A DNA stretch of 64,000 nucleotides from PALSA-1296 sp038210275 (GTDB lineage Bacteria; Bacteroidota; Ignavibacteria; Palsa-1295): the NCBI GenBank assembly GCA_038210275.1, contig JBBQWV010000010.1, forward strand, positions 52,605 to 116,604, given 5' to 3'. Below the pieces are notes generated by a model. That model saw only the letters and a list, made by a program, of their open reading frames with translations, was not told the DNA's origin and searched no databases. The translations under genes were made by a program, and so were the position numbers. The number at the start of each line of letters is the position of its first letter. Position 1 is the stretch's first letter. Shown here piece after piece: positions 52,980-61,154 of the stretch.

Positions 52980-53053
52980 GAAAATTTTCCAATAGTCTAT
53001 AATCTCCTTCTGTGCTCTTAAAACGACTTTCAATCGTAGAGTGTTGCTCTTGG

Positions 53054-53953
53054 ATGAAGCAAAAGAAGGATATCCTTACTATTGATACGCTTGCAAAGTT
53101 CGAGCGCCTTATCAATCTTGATGATAAGCCCTATGATATTAATATGATGGTCATGCCCGGAACACTGGAGGATAAGCATAAGAATGCTACATCTATCCCT
53201 GCTCTTCGCAGACATTTCAATCTTGTCTATCTTCTCCTTGATGGTGAGCATGATGTAAAGCTAAATACGGATCATCGGCAACTGATTCCTAACGATCTTG
53301 TCATCGTTCCGGAAAATATGCTTTATGCCTCAGATCATATCCGAAATTGTAAAGGCTTTTGTATTCATTTCAAAACCGAATTTATTCAACCCCTTCTGAG
53401 TAATCACATCAGTACTGAATTCCCATTCTTACAGTTCGATACAGAGCATATTATTAATATTACTGCCGAAGAAAGTTTGCTCATTCAGCAAGCCTTTAAA
53501 GATATTCTTGCCGAATATGGGCGCTTCTCGTTGGAAAAAGACTATGTTCTCCGAAATTATATTCTAATCCTCCTGCACCGTATTCGTGAAATATATTCCC
53601 ATACTTCAAAAACATTAAACCAAAATAAATCACGCTCCGAGCAATTAGCGACGCAGTTCAAGCATCTGGTCGAAAAACATTTTGCCACCCAGCGCTCAGT
53701 TTGGGCGTATGCGAAAATGATGAACATCTCGCCAAGGCATTTATCTGATGTAGTTGGTTCGTCAACGGGCAGAACTCCTCTGGAAATAATTCATGATATG
53801 CTTTTCCTCGAAGCAAAAGCGCTTTTGCGATCAACCGATAAAACCGTCACAGAGATCGCCCATGAACTTCGTTTCGACGATCAATCCCATTTCTCGCATT
53901 TTATTAGGAAAAGAACTGGCTCAACACCGATGGAATTGAGAAAAATGTTGTAA
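53054..53953 (+). CDS. AraC-family transcriptional regulator
   Basis: 299 residues from the ATG at 53054; a GTG at 53012 would add 14 residues. The N-terminal ~180 residues form a cupin-like sensor. Two helix-turn-helix motifs are at the C-terminus: VWAYAKMMNISPRHLSDVVG and VTEIAHELRFDDQSHFSHFIRKRTGSTPMELR. It is upstream of a cupin gene on the same strand, a likely target. Confidence 0.9.
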   Translation: MKQKKDILTIDTLAKFERLINLDDKPYDINMMVMPGTLEDKHKNATSIPALRRHFNLVYLLLDGEHDVKLNTDHRQLIPNDLVIVPENMLYASDHIRNCKGFCIHFKTEFIQPLLSNHISTEFPFLQFDTEHIINITAEESLLIQQAFKDILAEYGRFSLEKDYVLRNYILILLHRIREIYSHTSKTLNQNKSRSEQLATQFKHLVEKHFATQRSVWAYAKMMNISPRHLSDVVGSSTGRTPLEIIHDMLFLEAKALLRSTDKTVTEIAHELRFDDQSHFSHFIRKRTGSTPMELRKML

Positions 53954-54062
53954 TATTTGCTTTTCCTCCGATTATTACATAAAGTACCGCCTTTTCTACA
54001 AGGATTTGCTCCATCCCATCGCGTAATTTTGCATACGTTAATTCACTTAAACATTTAACAAT

Positions 54063-54440
54063 ATGCATACACATACTGATAGCAAACAAGCCGAAGTCAA
54101 AACATTTGGTACACCGGACGAAGTCCGTGAATTCCCGAACGGAAAACTTGAACTCATCAATATCGGCGGCGCAACCATAGGACGCGGAATCTTCGAGCCG
54201 GGTTGGCGATGGTTAACATCCGTTCAGCCATTCGTAAAAACTCATAGCTGCGAAGCACCGCATTTCCAGTATCATGTTTCAGGCATACTCCATGTCGTTA
54301 TGGATGATGGCAGCGAGTTCGACTGCAAACCCGGAGACGTTTCGCTTCTTCCTTCAGGTCATGATGCTTGGACAGTTGGCAATGAGCCTGCCGTCGTCGT
54401 GGATTTTCAGGGAATGGTTGATTACGCGAAGCATCTATGA
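54063..54440 (+). CDS. Cupin-domain protein
   Basis: 125 residues. A single cupin fold: EAPHFQYHVSGILHVVMDDG (motif 1, His residues) and GDVSLLPSGHDAWTVGNEPAVVVDF (motif 2). Small cupins of this kind bind metal and act as dioxygenase-like or stress proteins; the substrate is unknown. A TAATTTTG box is at 54024-54031. Its neighbour is the AraC regulator. Confidence 0.8.
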   Translation: MHTHTDSKQAEVKTFGTPDEVREFPNGKLELINIGGATIGRGIFEPGWRWLTSVQPFVKTHSCEAPHFQYHVSGILHVVMDDGSEFDCKPGDVSLLPSGHDAWTVGNEPAVVVDFQGMVDYAKHL

Positions 54441-54458
54441 TCCGTGACGATTCATTTG

Positions 54459-54495
54459 ATCCGTGTGCCATTATGACAAGGTTATGCACACGGAT
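54459..54495. other. Hairpin ATCCGTGTG / CACACGGAT
   Basis: A 9-bp perfect stem with a 19-base loop shortly after the cupin stop. No T-run follows, so it is not a standard terminator. A direct repeat of GATCCGTG lies 19 bases upstream. Confidence 0.4.
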
Positions 54496-54754
54496 TGAAT
54501 GGATGGTTTGTCTTTTAATCTTTAGGAGATAGGTTGCCAGTCAACGACTGTAACTCATTGAAAATAAAAATATCACTGTACACATTTGAGAAGTTGATAG
54601 ATCATAGTTGAAAGTATTTTTTTTACTTCCTTTCATCCTTCCAACCTTAGGTATTTGACTTATTCAAGAGCCAACTTATACGAAAGCTCAGTACCTTCAA
54701 CATGAAAGAAAGGTTTTCTATCTTGTGTTTCAAAAATGAGATGTATAATTATTT

Positions 54755-54913
54755 TCAAAACCTTTTCTTTTCAGGCTTAAATTTGAGTCCAGGAAGATCA
54801 AGCCGTATGTGCCCTTTAAAGGTATTCACTAACCTATCTGAATCTAAGTCCTTTGTATATGCCAATGGATTGCTCCCAATTATTCTTCTATGTTCTACAA
54901 GTCTTATAAATAT
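54755..54913 (-). pseudogene. Possible remnant coding sequence
   Basis: A 52-codon open frame, bounded by stops, without ATG, reading RIIGSNPLAYTKDLDSD...HIRLDLPGLKFKPEKKRF. The protein-like composition suggests a decayed gene end, but no family was recognised. It could be chance. Confidence 0.2.
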
Positions 54914-54935
54914 TTAAAGATTTGTGAAAATTATT

Positions 54936-55934
54936 TTATCCTCCTTGCAATGCCGTCACCCCAACCATCGTCACAATATCATCAACAGTGCATCCGCGGG
55001 AGAGATCGTTCATGGGTTTATTAAGACCTTGAAGGATGGGACCGATGGCTTGTCCGTTGCCGAGACGTTCGGCGATTTTGTAACCGATGTTGCCTGCATC
55101 GAGATTTGGGAAAATAAAAACATTTGCTTTGCCGTGAACCGGACTATCGGGAGCTTTACGCTCAGCGACGCTTTCGACGAATGCCGCATCGAATTGCAAT
55201 TCACCATCAATAATAAGATTCGGTTCGCGTTCGCGAACGATCTCGGTTGCAAGTATCATCTTCTTTGTCGAATCACTCGATGCGCTACCTTTTGTAGAAT
55301 AGGAAAGCATTGCAACGACAGGGTCGATGCCTGTTAGTTGTTTATATGTTGCCGCAGTTGAGATCGCAATATCAGCAAGTTGGTGCGCGTCGGGATCGGG
55401 AATGACGGCGCAATCGGCGAAAGCAAGAATCGGATTTCGGGTTTCGGGTTTCGGGTTTCGGTCAGGAAAGTTTAGGAGAAACATAGAAGAGAGCGAGCGA
55501 ATACCTGGTGCAAGACCGATGCCGCGAAGTGCAGCGCGAATAATATCTCCGGAAGTTGAAAGTGAACCGCCGAGAATACCGTCAGCAAGTCGGTGATGCA
55601 CAAGCAATGCACCGAAAAGAAGATGATCGTTCATGACTTCAGCATGAGCCGTTTCATAGTCAGGGACTTTCGTTTTGCGCGACTCGTAATATTCTTTGAT
55701 AAATTTCTCTGTATCAACGAAAGTATTCTGCGACCAAATTTCCAAGCCTTCAATGGAGATTCCGAAATTTTTAGCAGCCTCGGAAATAGAATCTGGATTT
55801 CCTACGAGTTCGATCTCAGCGATTTTTTCGTCGCGACAAATCTTCGCTGCGCGAAGCATTCGTTCATCGGTTGCATCACCGATGAGAATTTTCTTAGAGG
55901 AATGTCTTGCGCGAATTTTTATACTTTCAAGCAT
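54936..55934 (-). CDS. pta: Phosphate acetyltransferase with repeat-derived insert
   Basis: 332 residues, PTA/PTB domain type. It converts acetyl-CoA and phosphate to acetyl phosphate. Hallmarks are the N-terminal KKILIGDATDERMLRAA, GGSLSTSGDIIRAALR and the C-terminal NVFIFPNLDAGNIGYKIAERL...GLNKPMNDLSRGC. Between SSMFLLNFPD and ILAFADCAVIPDP, where homologues have a short beta turn, there are residues RNPKPETRNP encoded by a CGGGTTT tandem heptamer (55431-55461). It is co-transcribed with the HEAT-cyclophilin gene 2 bases upstream. Confidence 0.92.
   Translation of the reverse strand: MLESIKIRARHSSKKILIGDATDERMLRAAKICRDEKIAEIELVGNPDSISEAAKNFGISIEGLEIWSQNTFVDTEKFIKEYYESRKTKVPDYETAHAEVMNDHLLFGALLVHHRLADGILGGSLSTSGDIIRAALRGIGLAPGIRSLSSMFLLNFPDRNPKPETRNPILAFADCAVIPDPDAHQLADIAISTAATYKQLTGIDPVVAMLSYSTKGSASSDSTKKMILATEIVREREPNLIIDGELQFDAAFVESVAERKAPDSPVHGKANVFIFPNLDAGNIGYKIAERLGNGQAIGPILQGLNKPMNDLSRGCTVDDIVTMVGVTALQGG
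55431..55461. repeat. CGGGTTT heptamer tract inside pta
   Basis: CGGATTT then three CGGGTTT units and a partial, in exact register, read in frame. Reverse strand: AAACCCG. Confidence 0.85.
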
Positions 55935-55936
55935 GA

Positions 55937-58099
55937 TTATTTATACGGAAGTATATTCTCTATCTGATCATTTAACTGATACTTTTCGATCTTTTCTTTG
56001 CCTCTTACGATCTCTCCCCAAATTGTGTATCTGGTATTGAGATGTGGAGTTGGGCATTCGGTGATGAACCACTGCGAGCCTTCGGTGTCTTTGCCGCTTG
56101 ATGCCATGCCGACAACTCCTGCGCTGTCGTAGCGAATCGGAGCGATCTCCGTTCGGATCGAATATCCCGGTCCGCCATCGCCGGTGCCGGTAATATCGCC
56201 GGATTGAATCACGAAATTCGGGACTATGCGGTGGAAATAACAATTGGCAAAGAAATTGATCTTTGCAAGTTTATATATATTCAGCACAGTGAGCGGAGCA
56301 TAATAGGTGAGGGGTTTCACGTACATGAATCCCAATCTGCTTGGAATAAGAAATGTATCTGGCATCTGTTCGAGAGTTTTCCAATCAATAGGTTCGCGAA
56401 TAAGTTTTACAGTTATAGCTTTAAAATCAAGAGTAGGATTGATAGTATTAATGGTTGCGTTTATTGTATCAACTAATGCTCTATCACCCCATTCTGAAGC
56501 CGCCTTTTTTCTTATATCTAATAATTTAATAGAGAATGTATCGTTCTTTGGCTTCAGCCATTTAATTGCGCTGAGTATAGAGATGAGATGGTCGTGATAT
56601 TTTGGGTACTCGAATTTATCGAGATACTGCAGAAGATATTCTTCGGCTTCAATACGCATTGAATCTTTGAGAATGAGCGGGTCTTTGATTTGCTCCAGCG
56701 TTGTCGAAACGACAGAAGGATCATCAGTAAGACTTGCAAAACGGATGAGCATGTGACGGTATAAATTTGCATAATGGCTTTCTTCAAGCTGCTTCATCAG
56801 CGTAGTATCTTTCTTGGCAATTTCCCATAACGAATGCATCCCATCAAGCACGTATCCAACATTATAAGGTGGGGTCGAAAAAACGCGCTGGAGCATTCGG
56901 TAAAATGCAAGCGTATCAGGGATCAGCCCAACTGCTTTCCATACATTTATTTCTACAGTCCGATCATTATAGGAGATAAAACTACAGATTCCTCTTAGCT
57001 TCTCTTCATCCGCTCCTAATCGAGCAAGTGGGATCATGCACTGTGAGCGGATGCGGAGTGATTGTTCTTCGTGCAATTCATAGTTCGGTTGATAATCGGT
57101 CAGCCACTCTCTGATACCCACTGAATCAGGTGAAGAGACTTTTCCTGCTGCGATCATTTGATCGATGACATCGAGCGCGGTTCTGGCAACATGTTCGCCG
57201 GTGAGATTCTCTTTCGATGATTCGGTTACCGCTTTCTTGAGCACTTCATGGATTGCTGAAGAGAAGCGAGGCAGTTTTGCAATAGCATTGAAAATATTAA
57301 CGCGGACCCGCCATTCGGTTTCACTTCTCGCAGCTTCGATCAGGATTTTTCCGGCTTCATCATTGTGAACTCGACCAAGAGCTGTCGCTGCGAACATTCG
57401 CGATTCAGGGGAGCCAATATCTTTGAGAAATAATTTTATAAGATCAAGATGTTTGGATAAGAGTACGGAATCTTCAGTACGAGATAAGGCATACGCGCAG
57501 TGCCAACGAACGACTGGGTCGTCATCGGATTCCAATGCTTCCAAAAACCCGATGCAATCTTCATTGATTAACTTACGCAAACCAATTTCCATCAGTGCAG
57601 AGCTGACACCAAGAGGTGTTGAAAGAGAATAGCCTGCTTTGCCTTTTGCACCGAGTGCCATTCCAAGTATAGGTGACAAGTCCTTTATGTCTTCCTTTGG
57701 GAATGTACGCCCTAAAGCAACATAGCATGCTTCTGAAAAATGATTATACTTTGTTGCCTTTTCCAAGAGAGCTTCCGCTGCTTCCTTATCAGGTCCTAAA
57801 ACTCCCAGAGCAAAAGCGATGCCATCGATCACATCCTGTCGCGTTTCTTTTGATAGATGCAAGATAAGAGTATGACGAGTAGTCGTATCAGCAATATTTG
57901 CAAGAGCAATAGCAGCGCGCCATGCGACATTCTCCTCTTTCGAATCAAGGTAGCGCGTGATCGTATCAATTCCTCTGCGCTCATCCTGTAGGCGAATAAT
58001 CGTCCGCTCGGCATCAGAGAATTTTATATGCTGAGCAAAGGACAAAGTACTCAGACCAAGAATAAGAAAAATTATGAAAGTATTTCGAAAATGGTTCAT
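55937..58099 (-). CDS. Exported HEAT-repeat/cyclophilin fusion
   Basis: 720 residues: signal peptide MNHFRNTFIIFLILGLSTLSFAQ, then about 480 residues of HEAT-like helical pairs (VAWRAAIALANIAD, VVRWHCAYALSRTED, MFAATALGRVHNDEAGKILIE) and a C-terminal cyclophilin-type peptidyl-prolyl isomerase domain (FHRIVPNFVIQSGDITGTGDGG, GMASSGKDTEGSQWFI, LNTRYTIWGEIVRG). Active-site Arg and Phe/Gln-like residues are present in FHRIVP and QSGD. It likely assists folding of exported proteins. It is followed after 2 bases by pta. Confidence 0.85.
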   Translation of the reverse strand: MNHFRNTFIIFLILGLSTLSFAQHIKFSDAERTIIRLQDERRGIDTITRYLDSKEENVAWRAAIALANIADTTTRHTLILHLSKETRQDVIDGIAFALGVLGPDKEAAEALLEKATKYNHFSEACYVALGRTFPKEDIKDLSPILGMALGAKGKAGYSLSTPLGVSSALMEIGLRKLINEDCIGFLEALESDDDPVVRWHCAYALSRTEDSVLLSKHLDLIKLFLKDIGSPESRMFAATALGRVHNDEAGKILIEAARSETEWRVRVNIFNAIAKLPRFSSAIHEVLKKAVTESSKENLTGEHVARTALDVIDQMIAAGKVSSPDSVGIREWLTDYQPNYELHEEQSLRIRSQCMIPLARLGADEEKLRGICSFISYNDRTVEINVWKAVGLIPDTLAFYRMLQRVFSTPPYNVGYVLDGMHSLWEIAKKDTTLMKQLEESHYANLYRHMLIRFASLTDDPSVVSTTLEQIKDPLILKDSMRIEAEEYLLQYLDKFEYPKYHDHLISILSAIKWLKPKNDTFSIKLLDIRKKAASEWGDRALVDTINATINTINPTLDFKAITVKLIREPIDWKTLEQMPDTFLIPSRLGFMYVKPLTYYAPLTVLNIYKLAKINFFANCYFHRIVPNFVIQSGDITGTGDGGPGYSIRTEIAPIRYDSAGVVGMASSGKDTEGSQWFITECPTPHLNTRYTIWGEIVRGKEKIEKYQLNDQIENILPYK

Positions 58100-58127
58100 T
58101 ATAATAGTTAGAGCGAGATTAAAACAT

Positions 58128-58195
58128 AGTGGAACGGACTTCAGTCCGTTCGGTTCTACATCATCAATTAGGGACGGACTGAAGTCCGTCCCACT
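58128..58195. repeat. AGTGGGACGGACT-family inverted repeat
   Basis: 58128-58150 (AGTGGAACGGACTTCAGTCC...) and 58173-58195 are inverted copies (21 of 23 identical). Each arm is itself palindromic (GGACTTCAGTCC). Related to 18919-19008 and 21991-22034. Confidence 0.75.
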
Positions 58196-58299
58196 GCTGC
58201 CTTATCAACAATCTTTAAAAAATGTTTAACAGTGAAACGAAACAAAATATAATTTCGTAGTCTTTGCGTGTTAATGAAAACCGAACACGAAAGGGAACA

Positions 58300-59340
58300 A
58301 TGCGAGTAGCGCTTCTTGCTAACATCAAACCCCAAGGGAATGTCACCTTCGAAGATGATACATTCGCCGAGTGGGATTCAGCGGAGACGATCAATGCTGT
58401 CCGCGATGCCCTCGCTTCACATCCTGATATCGAATGCGAAATCGTCGAAGCAATTCCTGAAATCGCTTTGCCGCGCCTGATGGTACGTAAGTACGATATT
58501 GTTTTCAATATTGCCGAAGGTATGCGCGGCGCTGCCCGCGAAGCACAATTCCCGGCTGTGATGGAAATGCTCGGCATTGCATATACCGGTTCCGGTCCGC
58601 TTACTCTTGCAACTGCTTTAGATAAAGCCCGCACAAAAGAAGTCCTCACCCATCACGGAATCCCCACAGCAAAATTTATCACGACCGTTGATACGTCTGC
58701 GACGCTGAACGAGTTACTTCCAGGTACAGAATATCCGGTTGTCGTTAAGCCATTATCCGAAGGATCATCGAAAGGAGTCAAGAATTCTTCTTTTGTAAAA
58801 AACGATACAGAGCTTCGTGCAGAGATCCAGAGAATTAAGTCGGATTACGATCAGCCTGCAATTGTTGAAGAGTTCTTATCGGGCAGGGAATTTACCGTCG
58901 CTGTTCTTGGGAATGGGATAAATGCCAGAGTGCTTCCCATCGTTGAAATAAAATTATCTGAATTGCCGGCAGAAGCAAACGGAATTTATTCCTACGAGGC
59001 AAAGTGGATCTATGATGTAACCGATAATCCGCTCGACATTTTTTCATGTCCGGCTGATCTGACTCCGGAATTAAAGCAGGAAATTTCGGAAACCGTACTT
59101 AAGACTTATCACGCACTTGATTGCAAAGACTGGTCGCGGATTGATGTGCGGCTCGATCAAAATGGCAAACCCAACATTATCGAAGTAAACCCGCTGCCGG
59201 GAATTCTGCCGAAGATTGAAGACAACTCCTGTTTCCCTAAAGCAGCAAGAACGGCAGGAATGAATTATAATGAAACGATGCTTGCTGTCTTAAGAGCAGG
59301 TTGCGAGAGATATGGATTAAAACTCTCTGCTAAGGACTAA
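58300..59340 (+). CDS. ATP-grasp ligase, D-Ala-D-Ala-ligase-like (first of a pair)
   Basis: 346 residues from the ATG at 58300; a TTG at 58264 is less likely. The fold is that of Ddl: YDIVFNIAEGMRGAAREAQFPAVMEMLGIAYTGSG, PVVVKPLSEGSSKGVKNSS, IVEEFLSGREFTVAVLG and SRIDVRLDQNGKPNIIEVNPLPGI (metal-binding Glu and Asn). The canonical N-terminal GGxSxEHEVS of true Ddl is replaced by LLANIKPQG, so substrate may differ from D-Ala. The last codons KD and the stop lie in a TAACGAC heptamer tract. It is the first of four co-directional genes ending in kamA. Confidence 0.8.
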   Translation: MRVALLANIKPQGNVTFEDDTFAEWDSAETINAVRDALASHPDIECEIVEAIPEIALPRLMVRKYDIVFNIAEGMRGAAREAQFPAVMEMLGIAYTGSGPLTLATALDKARTKEVLTHHGIPTAKFITTVDTSATLNELLPGTEYPVVVKPLSEGSSKGVKNSSFVKNDTELRAEIQRIKSDYDQPAIVEEFLSGREFTVAVLGNGINARVLPIVEIKLSELPAEANGIYSYEAKWIYDVTDNPLDIFSCPADLTPELKQEISETVLKTYHALDCKDWSRIDVRLDQNGKPNIIEVNPLPGILPKIEDNSCFPKAARTAGMNYNETMLAVLRAGCERYGLKLSAKD

Positions 59341-59358
59341 CGACTAAAAACTAACGAC
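59331..59358. repeat. TAACGAC heptamer tract overlapping a stop codon
   Basis: TAAGGAC, TAACGAC, TAAAAAC, TAACGAC in exact register. The stop codon of the first ligase is inside unit 2 and the tract ends 7 bases before the next ATG (59366). Same unit as 10893-10920. Confidence 0.85.
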
Positions 59359-59365
59359 TGCCCCA

Positions 59366-60424
59366 ATGCGCATCGCCATCATCTATAACGAACCGAAACA
59401 CACCGAAGCCGAAGATCACTGGCTTTCGAGGTCACGCGTAGAAGTTGAGTTAGAAAAAGATTTTAGGGATGCCTCGGAATTCGGAGTGCTCGAAGAAATT
59501 CAAGTGATTGCTGATGCAATTATTCAGGATGAACATGAAGTGCTCATCTTTTCCGTTGATGATGATATTCACCGCCTGATCTCTTTTCTCGATGCAGAAA
59601 ATCCTGATCTGGTTTTTAATCTTTGCGAAGCAGTGCTCGGTAAAGCGTCGCTGGAAATGGCAATTGCCGGAATTTATGAACTCTACGATGTTCCTTATAC
59701 AGGTTCACAAGCAATCGCACTTGGTATTGCTCTGAACAAAGGACTTGCAAAAGCGATCTTCAAAGCGAATGACATACCAACTCCGGCGTATGTAATAGTT
59801 GATGAACAAGAATTCATCCCCGAAGATTTAAACTTATCGTATCCTGTAATCGTCAAACCCGTACGAGAAGATGCTAGTATCGGCATTGATAACAATTCGA
59901 TCTGCGCTGATGAAGAAGCTCTTGAAAACAGAGTTGCCTTTATTCACAAAGAATTTTTTCAACCTGCGCTCATCGAAGAATATATTGACGGGAGAGAGAT
60001 CAACGTTGCCATCTTAGCAAATGCCGAGGGGAAATTCGAAACGCTTCCGATCTCGGAAATAACTTTTGATACAATGCCGGAAGGAAATCCGCGCATCGTA
60101 AGCTACGAAGCGAAGTGGGTGGAGGAATCACCGCTCTATCAGACGACGATTCCAAAATGTCCGGCAGAGCTTGACGTCATCACAGCCGAGCGTGCGAAAG
60201 AGCTTGCGCTGAAAGCTGCGGCAGTCGTGGGACTTAATGATTATGGACGCATTGATATGCGTCTGCGTGAAAGTGACAATGCACTCTTCGTACTTGAAGC
60301 AAATCCGAATCCTGATATTTCTCGTGATGCAGGTTTCATGCGTGCTGCAAGTGTAAAAGGATTTTCGCATTCGCAGACGATCAATGCGATTGTTGGATGT
60401 GCGATGAGGAGAGTAAAAAAATAA
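59366..60424 (+). CDS. ATP-grasp ligase, D-Ala-D-Ala-ligase-like (second of a pair)
   Basis: 352 residues, paralogous in layout to the upstream ligase. Motifs: DLVFNLCEAVLGKASLEMAIAGIYELYDVPYTGSQ, PVIVKPVREDASIGIDNNS, LIEEYIDGREINVAIL and GRIDMRLRESDNALFVLEANPNPDISRD. The N-terminal IIYNEPKHT segment is unlike Ddl, and the acceptor-site sequence differs from the first ligase. This suggests two distinct peptide-bond-forming steps rather than two copies of Ddl. No murC-type partner is nearby. Confidence 0.8.
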   Translation: MRIAIIYNEPKHTEAEDHWLSRSRVEVELEKDFRDASEFGVLEEIQVIADAIIQDEHEVLIFSVDDDIHRLISFLDAENPDLVFNLCEAVLGKASLEMAIAGIYELYDVPYTGSQAIALGIALNKGLAKAIFKANDIPTPAYVIVDEQEFIPEDLNLSYPVIVKPVREDASIGIDNNSICADEEALENRVAFIHKEFFQPALIEEYIDGREINVAILANAEGKFETLPISEITFDTMPEGNPRIVSYEAKWVEESPLYQTTIPKCPAELDVITAERAKELALKAAAVVGLNDYGRIDMRLRESDNALFVLEANPNPDISRDAGFMRAASVKGFSHSQTINAIVGCAMRRVKK

Positions 60425-60436
60425 TTTGCATTTAAA

Positions 60437-60468
60437 TTTGGAAATCAGGAAAGAATGTTGTATTTTTG
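60437..60468 (+). promoter_or_regulatory. Bacteroidota-type promoter for GNAT
   Basis: TTTG (60437-60440), 20-base spacer, TATTTTTG (60461-60468), a good match to TTTG-N19/20-TAnnTTTG. The transcript would start about 75 bases before the GNAT ATG. Confidence 0.7.
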
Positions 60469-60549
60469 TAGAAGAAAGTTTTGCAGAAAGTAAATTTTTC
60501 TTTTTGCAATGACGTTACACCGATTGCAAATTGAATTGAAAACAGCGCG

Positions 60550-61023
60550 ATGATCAGAACTTATCAAGCGAAAGATCGTAACGCCATCATTGATCTTGTT
60601 AGTGCAACAGGCAACTTTAACACTGATGAGATCGCAATTGCAACAGAGCTCATTGATATTTGCATAGAGAAACCGGAGCAGAGTGATTACTACTCATTCG
60701 TCTTTGAAGATGAAGAGTCAAAACGTGTCGCAGGATTTCTGATCGTCGGACCCACACCGGCAACGACTGGAACCTACGATATGTATTGGATCGCATCGCA
60801 TCCGGATTTTTACGGCAAGGGAATAGCGCAACAGCTTGACCGCTTCGCCGAAGAATTTGTGCGTGGACGTGGAGGATACTTGCTGATCGCAGAAACGAGC
60901 AGCCAATTTTCTTATGATCGTACTCGTGCATTCTATGTCAAACAAGGTTATCAGCTTTTATCGCAGATAACTGACTACTATAAACCGGGAGACGACCTTA
61001 TCGTCTTCGGCAAAAGAGTCTGA
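60550..61023 (+). CDS. GNAT-family N-acetyltransferase
   Basis: 157 residues. The acetyl-CoA motif is YWIASHPDFYGKGIAQQLDRFAEEF (V/I-A-x-x-P-x-x-x-G-x-G-I/A-G/A). The C-terminal FSYDRTRAFYVKQGYQLLSQITDYYKPGDDLIVFGK is typical of small-molecule or amino-acid acetyltransferases. In archaea and some bacteria a comparable acetyltransferase with lysine 2,3-aminomutase makes N-epsilon-acetyl-beta-lysine. Here kamA is two features downstream, so a beta-lysine acetyltransferase role is plausible but unproven. Confidence 0.85.
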   Translation: MIRTYQAKDRNAIIDLVSATGNFNTDEIAIATELIDICIEKPEQSDYYSFVFEDEESKRVAGFLIVGPTPATTGTYDMYWIASHPDFYGKGIAQQLDRFAEEFVRGRGGYLLIAETSSQFSYDRTRAFYVKQGYQLLSQITDYYKPGDDLIVFGKRV

Positions 61024-61027
61024 GAAC

Positions 61028-61095
61028 AAAGTCAAAAGTCAAAACTTTAAAGTCAAAAACTATTTCCTTTTGACTTTTAACTTTTTATTTTTGAC
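61028..61095. repeat. Inverted heptamer array AAAGTCA / TTTTGAC
   Basis: Units AAAGTCA, AAAGTCA, AAACTTT, AAAGTCA, AAAACTA (61028-61062), a 5-base loop TTTCC, then TTTTGAC, TTTTAAC, TTTTTAT, TTTTGAC (61068-61095). All are in exact 7-base register and mutually inverted, giving a long stem. It lies between the GNAT and kamA genes. Confidence 0.9.
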
Positions 61096-61154
61096 TTACA
61101 TTAACCGCCGTGCTTGGTGAGATGTCGCCGGCAATGGCATAGAAAGAACATATC

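Larger units (their letters stand above)
52632..53053. other. Intergenic region with heptamer tracts and a bipartite box
   Basis: Between divergent genes. It holds a CCTGAAA-type tract (52771-52798), a TTCATCC tract (52911-52945) and the second copy of the bipartite box (52950-52979). A GTG at 53012 could extend the AraC gene. No ORF or terminator otherwise seen. Confidence 0.7.
54441..54935. other. Long intergenic stretch with weak structures
   Basis: 495 bases between cupin and pta stops. It contains a 9-bp hairpin (54459-54495), a diverged heptamer/box-like stretch near 54630-54684, and a possible coding remnant on the minus strand (54755-54913). No clear terminator or gene. Confidence 0.6.

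Noticed and set aside
54441..54495. Terminator for the cupin gene.
   Set aside because: The hairpin has no T-run and a 19-base loop.
61028..61095. Reading the AAAGTCA/TTTTGAC array as a rho-independent terminator.
   Set aside because: The stem is A/T-rich and imperfect, and the T-rich arm is part of a 7-base register, not a T-run after a GC stem.
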